From the NCBI GenBank assembly GCA_045545665.1, contig JAZQBL010000051.1, positions 1 to 44,510 of the forward strand: DNA of 44,510 nt, in the 5' to 3' direction. This document shows, piece after piece, positions 32,098-39,731 of the stretch. Within the stretch, counting starts at the first letter, position 1. Every line of letters begins with the position of its first letter. The translations under genes were made by a program, and so were the position numbers. The stretch comes from RGIG7213 sp045545665. GTDB taxonomy: Bacteria; Bacillota; Clostridia; Oscillospirales; CAG-272. The notes below the pieces were generated by a model. It was not told the DNA's origin. It made no database searches and was given only the letters and a program-made list of their open reading frames with translations.

Positions 32098-33373
32098 CTT
32101 CATCCTCCTGAACGCCTTTGCCGTACATAAAATATACGGTGTCGGGGGTGATGTGACGGCAGCAGTTTACAACGTCTTTTTCCGTTACGCTTTTTATTCT
32201 TTCGGCTTCTTCTTCGGGTGTCAACATCTTGCCGTTTACGGCACCCTTGAAAAGAAGTGAGGAAAGCGCCTCGGGTGAATCCTTAACGGAAAGCACCTGG
32301 CTTATAAGCCCCTTTTTGGCGTTTTCAAGCTCTTCTTTCGTAAACTCGCCTTTTTTCATACAGTCAAGCTGATGCAGTATCTCGTTATACGCGCGGTCCT
32401 TGTTTTCCGCTTTTATGCCCGTTTTAACGGTCATTATTCCCGTTTTGTGGTTTCTTGACGAGGAGCAGTAGTAGCAAAGCGACTGCTTTTCACGGACGTT
32501 GCAGAACAGCTTGCTCATGGGTGACATTCCGTACATCTCATCAAACACAGCCTTTGCGTACGTCGTTTCGTCATTTGATATTTCATCACGGAAGCCGATA
32601 ACGAGCCTTGCCTGCTTTACGTCGTGTTCTTCTTCAAAATACCGTATTTTTTCGGGGAATTTCACGGTCTTTTCGGCGTTTAAAGGAAGTCTTTGCTCAC
32701 TCTTTATGCTGTCTGATATGCGTTTTGCAAACCTTTCGGCAAAGTCTTCGTCCTCACCCACGTACGTTATTATTACAGGGGAGGTGTTTATCATATTCTT
32801 GTAAGCTTTATAAAGAAGCTCACCGTTTAATTTTTCGTAAGGCTCGGTATCTATGGAATAAAGAAACGACGCGGCCTCGCCTTGGCACATAAGCTGAAGG
32901 CATCTGTTTGAAGCGTACGCATCTTTATTATTTATGACGGCTTTCAGAGCCTGGCACTTGTTTTCTTTTTCTCTTTCGGTGTATTCTTCCGAAAAAGAGC
33001 CGTTTTCGACGAGTCCGTCGAGCATTATTTTATAGAGCATTTCAGCCGTCAATCCCGATATGTCACAGCTTTCGTAGGCTAAGGCGTTTTTTAAATACGA
33101 TGACGAAAAGCAGACGGACATATATTCGCCGTACGAATGAAGATAAATACCGGCTGAGGCATTGAATAAACGGTCGAGCTGTTTTCTTATAAGCCTTTGG
33201 GTGGGATATTCACGGCAGCCCTTCGACATTACGTTCGGCAAAAGCACCTGGGCAAACGGAGAATCCTTAAGAGGGACGAGAAAATTCACGTTGAGATTTT
33301 CCGTTTTGAATCTGTCGGTTATTATGTAAGACAGCGAAATATTCGGGGATATTTCTTTTTTTCCGTATTTCAT
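32090..33373 (-). CDS. yfmF: M16-family protein YfmF (no zinc motif)
   Basis: 427 residues, the partner subunit of YfmH. It has the M16 two-lobe pattern (NVNFLVPLKDSPFAQVLLPNVMSKGCREYP near the start, YAKAVFDEMYGMSPMSKLF and REKQSLCYYCSS in the second half) but the HxxEH site is replaced, as is usual for YfmF. It likely forms a heterodimer with YfmH, like mitochondrial processing peptidase. The ATG overlaps the stop of the isomerase gene (ATGA), with AAAGGAACTGT before it. Confidence 0.88.
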   Translation of the reverse strand: MKYGKKEISPNISLSYIITDRFKTENLNVNFLVPLKDSPFAQVLLPNVMSKGCREYPTQRLIRKQLDRLFNASAGIYLHSYGEYMSVCFSSSYLKNALAYESCDISGLTAEMLYKIMLDGLVENGSFSEEYTEREKENKCQALKAVINNKDAYASNRCLQLMCQGEAASFLYSIDTEPYEKLNGELLYKAYKNMINTSPVIITYVGEDEDFAERFAKRISDSIKSEQRLPLNAEKTVKFPEKIRYFEEEHDVKQARLVIGFRDEISNDETTYAKAVFDEMYGMSPMSKLFCNVREKQSLCYYCSSSRNHKTGIMTVKTGIKAENKDRAYNEILHQLDCMKKGEFTKEELENAKKGLISQVLSVKDSPEALSSLLFKGAVNGKMLTPEEEAERIKSVTEKDVVNCCRHITPDTVYFMYGKGVQEDEDE

Positions 33374-34158
33374 ACAGTTCCTTTATCAAATAATTTCAAA
33401 AATTCCGTTTTTGAGGTGTGAAGATCACGGCAGTTTTCAAAGTTGCGCCTGTAAACTTCGATGATATAGTCGCCGCCGTAGTTTACAGAATTGAGCTTTG
33501 CTGCAAGTCCTTTAAGATCGCACCCACCTTTACACGGTAAAGCGCAGTCTTCCCCGTTCCAGTCGTTTAAATGAACGTGGCGGACGTTACTGCCCATGGC
33601 GTCAAGCATATCAAAAGGATCAAACCCGCCGCGGCACGCTTGCTTTATATCGAAGGTGAACTGTATATCGGGCAAAAGGCTGCGAAGCTTTCGTATATTT
33701 TCGGGTGAGCCTATGTGCGAGGTAGATACGTTTTCCTGAGCCACTCTTACCCCGAACGGCTTTGATGCCTCGTCAAGTCTTGAAAAGATCTCGGCGTATC
33801 TTTCGACACCGACAAACGGGGCACGTCTGTTGTCACCGTGGAAAATAACGTATTTTGCACCGAGGGCGGCGGCACATTCAAAATAATTTTTGTAGTATTC
33901 TATCGCATCGTCTATGCGCTTGTCATATCCTGCAAAAAACAGAATGTACTCGTATCCCGAGGTAAACGGATGTATGGAGGTTATCCTTATATTTCTGTCC
34001 GACGTGATCTTTTTAACGTCTTTAAGATATTCACCCATAAGCTCGCTGTGGGTGTTTGCAAATATTTCAGCTATGCCGAAACCGCAGTCGGCACAGATAT
34101 TCAACGATTCTATCGTGTCGCAGGGGAAAAAGCACGCACTTGATACACCGATATTCAT
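33370..34158 (-). CDS. Sugar phosphate isomerase/epimerase-like TIM barrel
   Basis: 262 residues from the ATG at 34158 (MNIGVSSACFF), preceded by AAAGG; the frame to 34233 is longer but starts within an AT-rich promoter-like tract. The xylose-isomerase-like (AP endonuclease 2) barrel is seen in CGFGIAEIFANT, GAKYVIFHGDN, RVAQENVSTSHIG, FTFDIKQA and VRHVHLNDWNGEDCALPCKGG, carrying the expected Glu, Asp and His metal ligands. Substrate unknown. First gene of the isomerase-yfmF-yfmH-lgt-folD operon, whose members all overlap. Confidence 0.85.
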   Translation of the reverse strand: MNIGVSSACFFPCDTIESLNICADCGFGIAEIFANTHSELMGEYLKDVKKITSDRNIRITSIHPFTSGYEYILFFAGYDKRIDDAIEYYKNYFECAAALGAKYVIFHGDNRRAPFVGVERYAEIFSRLDEASKPFGVRVAQENVSTSHIGSPENIRKLRSLLPDIQFTFDIKQACRGGFDPFDMLDAMGSNVRHVHLNDWNGEDCALPCKGGCDLKGLAAKLNSVNYGGDYIIEVYRRNFENCRDLHTSKTEFLKLFDKGTV

Positions 34159-34302
34159 ACCGCTTGACCTTTCCAGAAATTGTGCTTTGACAAACGTCAG
34201 CACATACCTTATAATATTATATGTTAAACACACATTTATTTAAAGTAACAAAATATGAATTTTTCACAATTTGTTGCGGTATGCAGATAAAGGAGGCAGT
34301 TT

Positions 34303-34530
34303 ATGAAAAAAATAAAGCTTTGTCCCGATAAAAGGGCAATGAAAATATTCAAAATATGCGCGTTGATTATCGTATTCGGTATTCTTATATCCCTTGCGGT
34401 GTACATAAACGCACCGACACCGAGAAATGCACAGGTGTGCAAGCAGGCGCTTTTCGGATGCGCTTTCGGCTTCGATATCGCCTTCGGTGCGCTTTTGTAT
34501 ATGGATTACCTTTTTAAAAAGGAAAAATAA
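34303..34530 (+). CDS. Small two-helix membrane protein
   Basis: 75 residues with a strong AAAGGAGGCAGTTT site. Basic N terminus, one long hydrophobic segment (about 17-36), a loop with INAPTPRNAQVCKQA, a second segment (about 49-66) and the basic end FKKEK. It is a lone plus-strand gene divergent from the isomerase operon. No family recognised. The good ribosome site and balanced membrane layout support it as real. Confidence 0.6.
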   Translation: MKKIKLCPDKRAMKIFKICALIIVFGILISLAVYINAPTPRNAQVCKQALFGCAFGFDIAFGALLYMDYLFKKEK

Positions 34531-34557
34531 CGGTTTAAGTGATGGCGCAACACCGTT

Positions 34558-34669
34558 TTTATCTGTTATCTCTTATCTCATTTTCCCCCGCCCTACGTTC
34601 CTCATTTTTCATCTACGCCTCCTCCCGTCCCCCCCCGACGGGGGAGGCGTATCACCGCAATGCGGTGAT
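34558..34669. repeat. Dispersed intergenic repeat and hairpins
   Basis: Contains TTATCTGTTATCT, then a 28-base stretch (34601-34628, starting CTCATTTTTCATC) identical to 42030-42057, then a long inverted repeat TACGCCTCC/GGAGGCGTA (34614-34651) and a hairpin ATCACCGC-AAT-GCGGTGAT (34651-34669). Non-coding. Together with the following terminator this fills the gap between the small membrane gene and the WG-repeat gene. Confidence 0.75.
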
Positions 34670-34699
34670 TTGAACCGTGACCGTTTTTGCAAACCGAAT

Positions 34700-34730
34700 A
34701 AAAAACGGAGATCTGAAAATGAGATCTCCG
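34700..34730 (-). terminator. Terminator of the WG-repeat gene
   Basis: On the minus strand CGGAGATCT and AGATCTCCG pair around 7 bases and are followed by TTTTTT. It lies 9 bases past the stop. Confidence 0.9.
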
Positions 34731-34738
34731 ATTTTATT

Positions 34739-36055
34739 TTATGAAAGCTTTGCAAATGCACACCAGCCGTCAGCTTCGCTGTAAGCCAAGAAAATGCCGC
34801 CTGCACATTCCGTTATGTGCGTATATTCAAACCCGACGACCGTATTGCCGTACACGTCGATCACGCCTTTTTTGCCGTTTTTGTCACCGACGACCGCAAG
34901 CCCCTCGCAAAACGGCGTTGCGTAGGTATATTCGATATCCGTTATCCAGTCGTTTTTCAGTGCGTAGAAGCCGTATTTTCCGTCTCTTTCGAGAAGCAGG
35001 CGCTGATTCGAATACGAAATAAGCGTCGTATTAAACGGAAGCGTATACTCCCTGCCCGACGTATTTATCAAGGTTTCGTAATCCTCAGTCACCTTGTTTT
35101 TATGGTTTATTACGATATTTCTCACCATAACGTAACCGCTGTCAAAATAGATCGCACCCTTTGCGTATATATCCCTTTTGCCGACCTTGAAAAAGTCGTC
35201 TATTTTCATTTTGCCGTCTTCATCGTAGAAATACGCATCGTCGCCGTCATACGTCATACCGAAGCCCTCGGAAAAGCCGTAGCCGTACTCACCGTCAGCT
35301 TTAAACAGCGTCTCACCGTCAGAGCTTTTGTAAACGACACCGCCCGTACCGTTCACGGCGTATATATCACGCGGGCTTTCCGTACGGTTAAAATAAAGTC
35401 CCGTGTCGTACTTTTCCGTCTTGACGAGCGTTTTATTTTCTATTTTGAAAAACTCGCCGTCTTTTTCAAAAACGGGCGCACCGCTTTTGTCCGTCATATA
35501 GACAAGCTCACCGAGTGAGGTCTTCGGAACTTCAAGTATTTTTTCAAGCGTCGGAGTATAGACCGACGATATACCGTTTTCCGTCACTATGATATATCCC
35601 ATATAAAGCTCGGCAGAATAAAGATCCTGTTCCGTCTTCATATAAAGGTACTCTCTTTGAACTCCGTCACGTCCCAAAGTTACGGAGGTTTGAGGTTTTA
35701 TGATAGTTCCGCTTGTATAATTATGCGGTAATTCAAGGGGTAATTTTGCAATAATATGCACGTCTTTGTCGTACATTTCACCGCTTACACCGTAGCCTTC
35801 GGCAAGATATCCGTCGGCATCGGGTATATTTATTTCATCCTCCGTGACATCGTCTTCAGGTACCGAGGTATCGCTTTCGTTTGGGATGCTGCCTTCTGTT
35901 TCGGGCGGCGTTTTTTCGCCGTCGTCGTGGACGTCCCTGTCGATAAACGATATATCGTAGTATCCTTCCGCATAAAGCACGGCAGACATTACCGCTGCGC
36001 ACATAAGTATAACGCACAGCACCGTTATTACTATATTTTTTCCTGTTTGAGCCAT
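34739..36055 (-). CDS. Membrane-anchored WG-repeat protein
   Basis: 438 residues. One N-terminal membrane segment (about 9-30) is followed by an acidic, Pro/Thr-rich linker (about 40-85) and a beta-rich extracellular part. The C-terminal region has recognisable WG-type repeats: DGKYGFYALKNDWITDIEYTYATPFCEGLAVV, NGKKGVIDVYGNTVVGFEYTHITECAGGIF and a last partial copy. WG-repeat proteins are common surface proteins in Clostridia with unclear function, probably binding. It follows gyrA on the same strand but is separated by a hairpin array. Confidence 0.85.
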   Translation of the reverse strand: MAQTGKNIVITVLCVILMCAAVMSAVLYAEGYYDISFIDRDVHDDGEKTPPETEGSIPNESDTSVPEDDVTEDEINIPDADGYLAEGYGVSGEMYDKDVHIIAKLPLELPHNYTSGTIIKPQTSVTLGRDGVQREYLYMKTEQDLYSAELYMGYIIVTENGISSVYTPTLEKILEVPKTSLGELVYMTDKSGAPVFEKDGEFFKIENKTLVKTEKYDTGLYFNRTESPRDIYAVNGTGGVVYKSSDGETLFKADGEYGYGFSEGFGMTYDGDDAYFYDEDGKMKIDDFFKVGKRDIYAKGAIYFDSGYVMVRNIVINHKNKVTEDYETLINTSGREYTLPFNTTLISYSNQRLLLERDGKYGFYALKNDWITDIEYTYATPFCEGLAVVGDKNGKKGVIDVYGNTVVGFEYTHITECAGGIFLAYSEADGWCAFAKLS

Positions 36056-36082
36056 AATTTCGTCCGTATTCTGCGTTTTAAC

Positions 36083-36256
36083 GATATTCGTGTTTACACG
36101 AATATCATTTCATGTTTGCGTAAGCAAACATTTCATGCAGCTTTGATGCATTTAATGCAGTTTGTAAGCAAACTGCATTTCATTTACCAAAACCCATTTG
36201 CGTTCATTTTGTGTGGGCGATTGTTAATCGCCCATTTTGTACATTACAGGGTAATG
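36083..36256. repeat. Hairpin array 3' of gyrA
   Basis: Six hairpins in a row: 36083-36106 (10-bp arms, TTTA loop), 36112-36131 (ATGTTTGC-GTAA-GCAAACAT), 36135-36151 (5-bp arms), 36155-36178 (10-bp arms, TAAG loop), 36214-36234 (TGGGCGATT-GTT-AATCGCCCA) and 36242-36256 (CATTAC-AGG-GTAATG). The first four are joined by short TTC/TTA-type spacers. Arm sequences differ, but pairing is kept. It fills the gap between the gyrA stop and the WG-repeat gene; one of these stems may serve as the gyrA terminator. Confidence 0.85.
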
Positions 36257-36267
36257 ACCCATAATTT

Positions 36268-38748
36268 TTAATTATCGGATGCGGAGTTTTCCTCAACTTC
36301 GGGCTCTTCCTCGGGATCCGTATGCGTGAAGTTTACGACCATGTCGCCTTCTTCTTTGAATCTTACGACGATAACTCCGACAGCGCTTCTTCCGCAGACT
36401 CTTACGTCGCTTGCACGGAATCTGATAAGCACGCCCTTCGTCGTTACTATGATTATATCCTCATTATCGGAAACGGATGCAATACCTGCAAGCTTACCCG
36501 ATTCTTCCGTTATCTTATGGCAGACAACGCCCTTACCGCCTCGTCCGTGTACGGAATAGTTTTCAAATTCCGTTCTCTTGCCGTAGCCGTTTTCCGTGAT
36601 GGAAAGGAGCTTTTTGCCTTCCTCGCATATTGCCGCGCCCGTTACGAAATCGCCCTCGGCAAGCTTTATGCCGCGTACGCCCTTGGATGCTCTGCCCATT
36701 TCACGCACGTTCTTTTCGTTGAAGCATACCGCCTGTCCTTCGTGTGTACACACAACGACGTCGCAGTTGCCGTCGGTAAGACGTACGAACAGAAGCTCGT
36801 TGTCATCTTCAAGCAAAATAGCGATCTTTCCGCCTCGTCTGCGCTGTTCGAACTCTGAAAGCTTCGTCTTTTTGACAGTACCGTTTTTCGTCACCATCAA
36901 AAGATATCCGCCCTTTGTAAAGTCGTCAACGGGGACGAGTGCCGTTATCTTTTCGTTTTCCGCAAGATCTATTACGTTTACTATATTCGAGCCCTTCGAC
37001 GTTCTGCTTCCCTTGGGAAGTGAGTAGACCTTCTTCATAAACACGCGTCCCGTATTCGTAAACATCATCATATACGAGTGGCTGTGTGCGGCAACGACGT
37101 TTATAACGAAGTCGTCTTCCTTCGTCGTCATACTCTTAAGACCCTTACCGCCCTTATTCTGTACGGAATAGTCGGAGGCGGGCTGCATCTTGATATATCC
37201 GCCGTAGGTGAGAGTTACGACACAGTTTTCACGTTCGATAAGATCCTCGTCTATTATTTCCTCATCGGATTCTTCTATTCTCGTTCTTCTTTCGTCACCG
37301 AATTTATCTCTTATCTGTATAAGCTCCTCTTTGATTATTTCGTGAAGCTTGTACTCGTTTTCAAGAACGCTCTGCAATTCGATTATCAGCGCACGGAGCT
37401 TTTCAAGCTCTTCTTCTATCTTGAACGTTTCGAGATTTGACAGCTTACCGAGCTGCATTTCGACGATAGCCTGCGCCTGAACGTCATCAAGATCGAACGA
37501 TTCACAAAGCTGTACCTTCGCATCCGGTATCGACTTTGACGAGCGGATTATCTTTATTACCGCGTCGATATTGTCGATAGCTATGTGAAGTCCTTCGAGA
37601 ATGTGGGCACGCTTTTTCGCCTTGTCAAGATCAAATTCGACACGGCGGCGTACGACCTCCTCCTGATGTCTTATATAGTGCGTAAGTATTTCTTTAAGCG
37701 AAAGGCACTTAGGCTCACCGCCGACAAGTGCGAGCATATTGACGGCGCACGTATCCTGGAGCTGTGTATATTTATACAGCTGATTTAAGATGACCTGACC
37801 GTTAGCGTCACGGCGGTATTCGATGACGATCTTCATACCGTGGCGTCCGCTTTCGTCACGCAGTGCCGTGATACCCTCTATTTTTTTGGCTTTTACAAGC
37901 TCTGCCATACTCATAACGAGCATGGATTTATTGACCATATACGGTATTTCGTAAATTTCGATACGGTGCTTGTCTTCAAACACCTCGGCTCTTGCACGGA
38001 CGTTTATTCTTCCTCTTCCCGTAGCGTATGCGTCGTATATTCCCTGCGTGCCGTGGATGGTGGCGTACGTCGGGAAATCGGGTCCTTTGATGAACGTCAT
38101 AAGATCACGCACGTCGGCATCGGGATTTTCCATAAGGTAGACCGTACCATCGATGACCTCACGCAGGTTGTGCGGAGGGACGTTCGTTGCCATACCGACG
38201 GCAATACCGACAGAACCGTTTACAAGAAGGTTCGGAAATCTTGAGGGCAGAACACGGGGTTCTTTTCTCGTATTATCGAAGTTTGGATCGTAGTCGATGA
38301 CGTTTTTTTCGATATCGGCAAGCATATAGTCGGCAAGACGTGACATTCTCGCCTCGGTATAACGGTACGCCGCCGCACCGTCACCGTCTACGTTACCGAA
38401 GTTACCCTTACCGTCAACCAGCGGATAGCGGAGCGAAAAGGGCTGTGCCAGACGTACCATTGAGTCGTAAACGGCTGTATCGCCGTGCGGATGGTATCTG
38501 CCGAGCACGTTACCGACTGTCGTTGCCGATTTTCTGTGCGGATTGCTGTGAACGAGGTTATCCTCGTACATAGCGTACAGAATACGTCTGTGAACGGGCT
38601 TAAGACCGTCACGCACGTCGGGCAAAGCACGGGAAACTATGACGGACATAGAATATTCAAGGAAGGACTTTTTTACTTCCTTTTCGATATTTATATCCAC
38701 AATTTTTTGGTCTTTAAATTCAATATCCTGACTTGTGTATTTTTCCAT
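36268..38748 (-). CDS. gyrA: DNA gyrase subunit A
   Basis: 826 residues, standard length. With GyrB it introduces negative supercoils. Catalytic tyrosine is Y130 in AAAYRYTEARM. The quinolone region reads HPHGDTAVYDSMV, with T91 at the position of E. coli S83 and D95 at D87; threonine is the usual state in clostridia such as C. difficile, so this is not evidence of resistance. The C-terminal beta-pinwheel contains the GyrA box QRRRGGK, and the protein ends in an acidic tail. It lies behind the PfkB-like gene and ahead of the hairpin array. Confidence 0.98.
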   Translation of the reverse strand: MEKYTSQDIEFKDQKIVDINIEKEVKKSFLEYSMSVIVSRALPDVRDGLKPVHRRILYAMYEDNLVHSNPHRKSATTVGNVLGRYHPHGDTAVYDSMVRLAQPFSLRYPLVDGKGNFGNVDGDGAAAYRYTEARMSRLADYMLADIEKNVIDYDPNFDNTRKEPRVLPSRFPNLLVNGSVGIAVGMATNVPPHNLREVIDGTVYLMENPDADVRDLMTFIKGPDFPTYATIHGTQGIYDAYATGRGRINVRARAEVFEDKHRIEIYEIPYMVNKSMLVMSMAELVKAKKIEGITALRDESGRHGMKIVIEYRRDANGQVILNQLYKYTQLQDTCAVNMLALVGGEPKCLSLKEILTHYIRHQEEVVRRRVEFDLDKAKKRAHILEGLHIAIDNIDAVIKIIRSSKSIPDAKVQLCESFDLDDVQAQAIVEMQLGKLSNLETFKIEEELEKLRALIIELQSVLENEYKLHEIIKEELIQIRDKFGDERRTRIEESDEEIIDEDLIERENCVVTLTYGGYIKMQPASDYSVQNKGGKGLKSMTTKEDDFVINVVAAHSHSYMMMFTNTGRVFMKKVYSLPKGSRTSKGSNIVNVIDLAENEKITALVPVDDFTKGGYLLMVTKNGTVKKTKLSEFEQRRRGGKIAILLEDDNELLFVRLTDGNCDVVVCTHEGQAVCFNEKNVREMGRASKGVRGIKLAEGDFVTGAAICEEGKKLLSITENGYGKRTEFENYSVHGRGGKGVVCHKITEESGKLAGIASVSDNEDIIIVTTKGVLIRFRASDVRVCGRSAVGVIVVRFKEEGDMVVNFTHTDPEEEPEVEENSASDN

Positions 38749-38773
38749 TGATTTCTCCGTTTAATATATTGGA

Positions 38774-39730
38774 TCAAAAATATCTTGTGTAATTCAAATT
38801 GTTGAAATTTTTATATACTTTATCAAATTCGGGCTCCTCGCCGTTCTTCTTTATCGCAGATGAATAAGAAACGGCGTATTTCAGCGCATATTCGACGTCG
38901 TGGCAGGAAAATTCGTATCCCTTTAAAAATGATGCGATAAATGCGCTTCTTGCATACGGATTTTCCGTTTTGTTTCTTTTCAGTATGCACGAACACATCA
39001 TATCCTTTGCCGAATACACGGCTCCACGGTGTCCGAGGGTGCAAAGAAACGTCTGTCCCGTTTCGGCTGAAAGTCTTTTCAAAGCCGCCATTGCGGACGG
39101 CAGTGTGTCTATTTCGTAAAATAACAGATCGTAAAGCTCGTCCTTGCCGACGACGATAAACTCGGGATGCTGTCTTACGGCAAGCCGCACGTCGGCACCG
39201 GAAAAATCCGTTACGACTTTGATATTCTGCTGATGCAGCATATCAATGAGATCGGGATATATTGCAAAAACGAGACAGTCGGGATACGTTCCCGATAAAA
39301 CGAAATATTCGGGAACGTCTTCACATTCACGCATCATTTTCGTTAACGTGAAATATTCGTCCATCGTTATCTCTTCGCCCGATACGTAATCGAGCTGAGT
39401 CGTTATATACCCTTTTATCTCACGCGTTACCGTGCTTAAAACCGTTTCGTGGTTCGTATGTACGAATTTTGTACCTATTCCGTTATCTTTGAGAAATTCA
39501 AGCATGAGCCTGCCGAAAAGTCCGCCTTCAAATCCGAAGGCATCCGTCTTTATGCCCATTTTTTGCAAATGGTACGATATGCACACACCGCCCGTCGGAC
39601 CGTGTATCCCGTATCCGTCACATATGTTTCTTGTGCCCGGCTTCAAGTTGAGATCTTTATCGTAAACGACCGTAAACGACGGGTTCATCGAAAGGGTGTT
39701 TATACAAAATCCGTATCTGTTATCGTTCAT
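38774..39730 (-). CDS. PfkB-family kinase-like protein with degenerate active site
   Basis: 318 residues. The N-terminal half matches sugar kinases of the PfkB/1-phosphofructokinase type (MNPSFTVVYDKDLNLKPG, HGPTGGVCISYHLQKMGIKTDAFGFEGG). The C-terminal signature, normally GAGDAFxAGF, here reads YARSAFIASF (259-268), so the catalytic aspartate is serine (S262) and both glycines of the anion hole are lost. A pseudokinase or sugar-binding protein is likely. It lies one base after gyrB and 25 bases before gyrA, an unusual position, and must share their transcript. Confidence 0.8.
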   Translation of the reverse strand: MNDNRYGFCINTLSMNPSFTVVYDKDLNLKPGTRNICDGYGIHGPTGGVCISYHLQKMGIKTDAFGFEGGLFGRLMLEFLKDNGIGTKFVHTNHETVLSTVTREIKGYITTQLDYVSGEEITMDEYFTLTKMMRECEDVPEYFVLSGTYPDCLVFAIYPDLIDMLHQQNIKVVTDFSGADVRLAVRQHPEFIVVGKDELYDLLFYEIDTLPSAMAALKRLSAETGQTFLCTLGHRGAVYSAKDMMCSCILKRNKTENPYARSAFIASFLKGYEFSCHDVEYALKYAVSYSSAIKKNGEEPEFDKVYKNFNNLNYTRYF

Positions 39731-39731
39731 A

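Noticed and set aside
36358..38748. Quinolone resistance from Thr at the GyrA S83 position
   Set aside because: Threonine is the ordinary residue in many clostridia; the region otherwise looks wild type.
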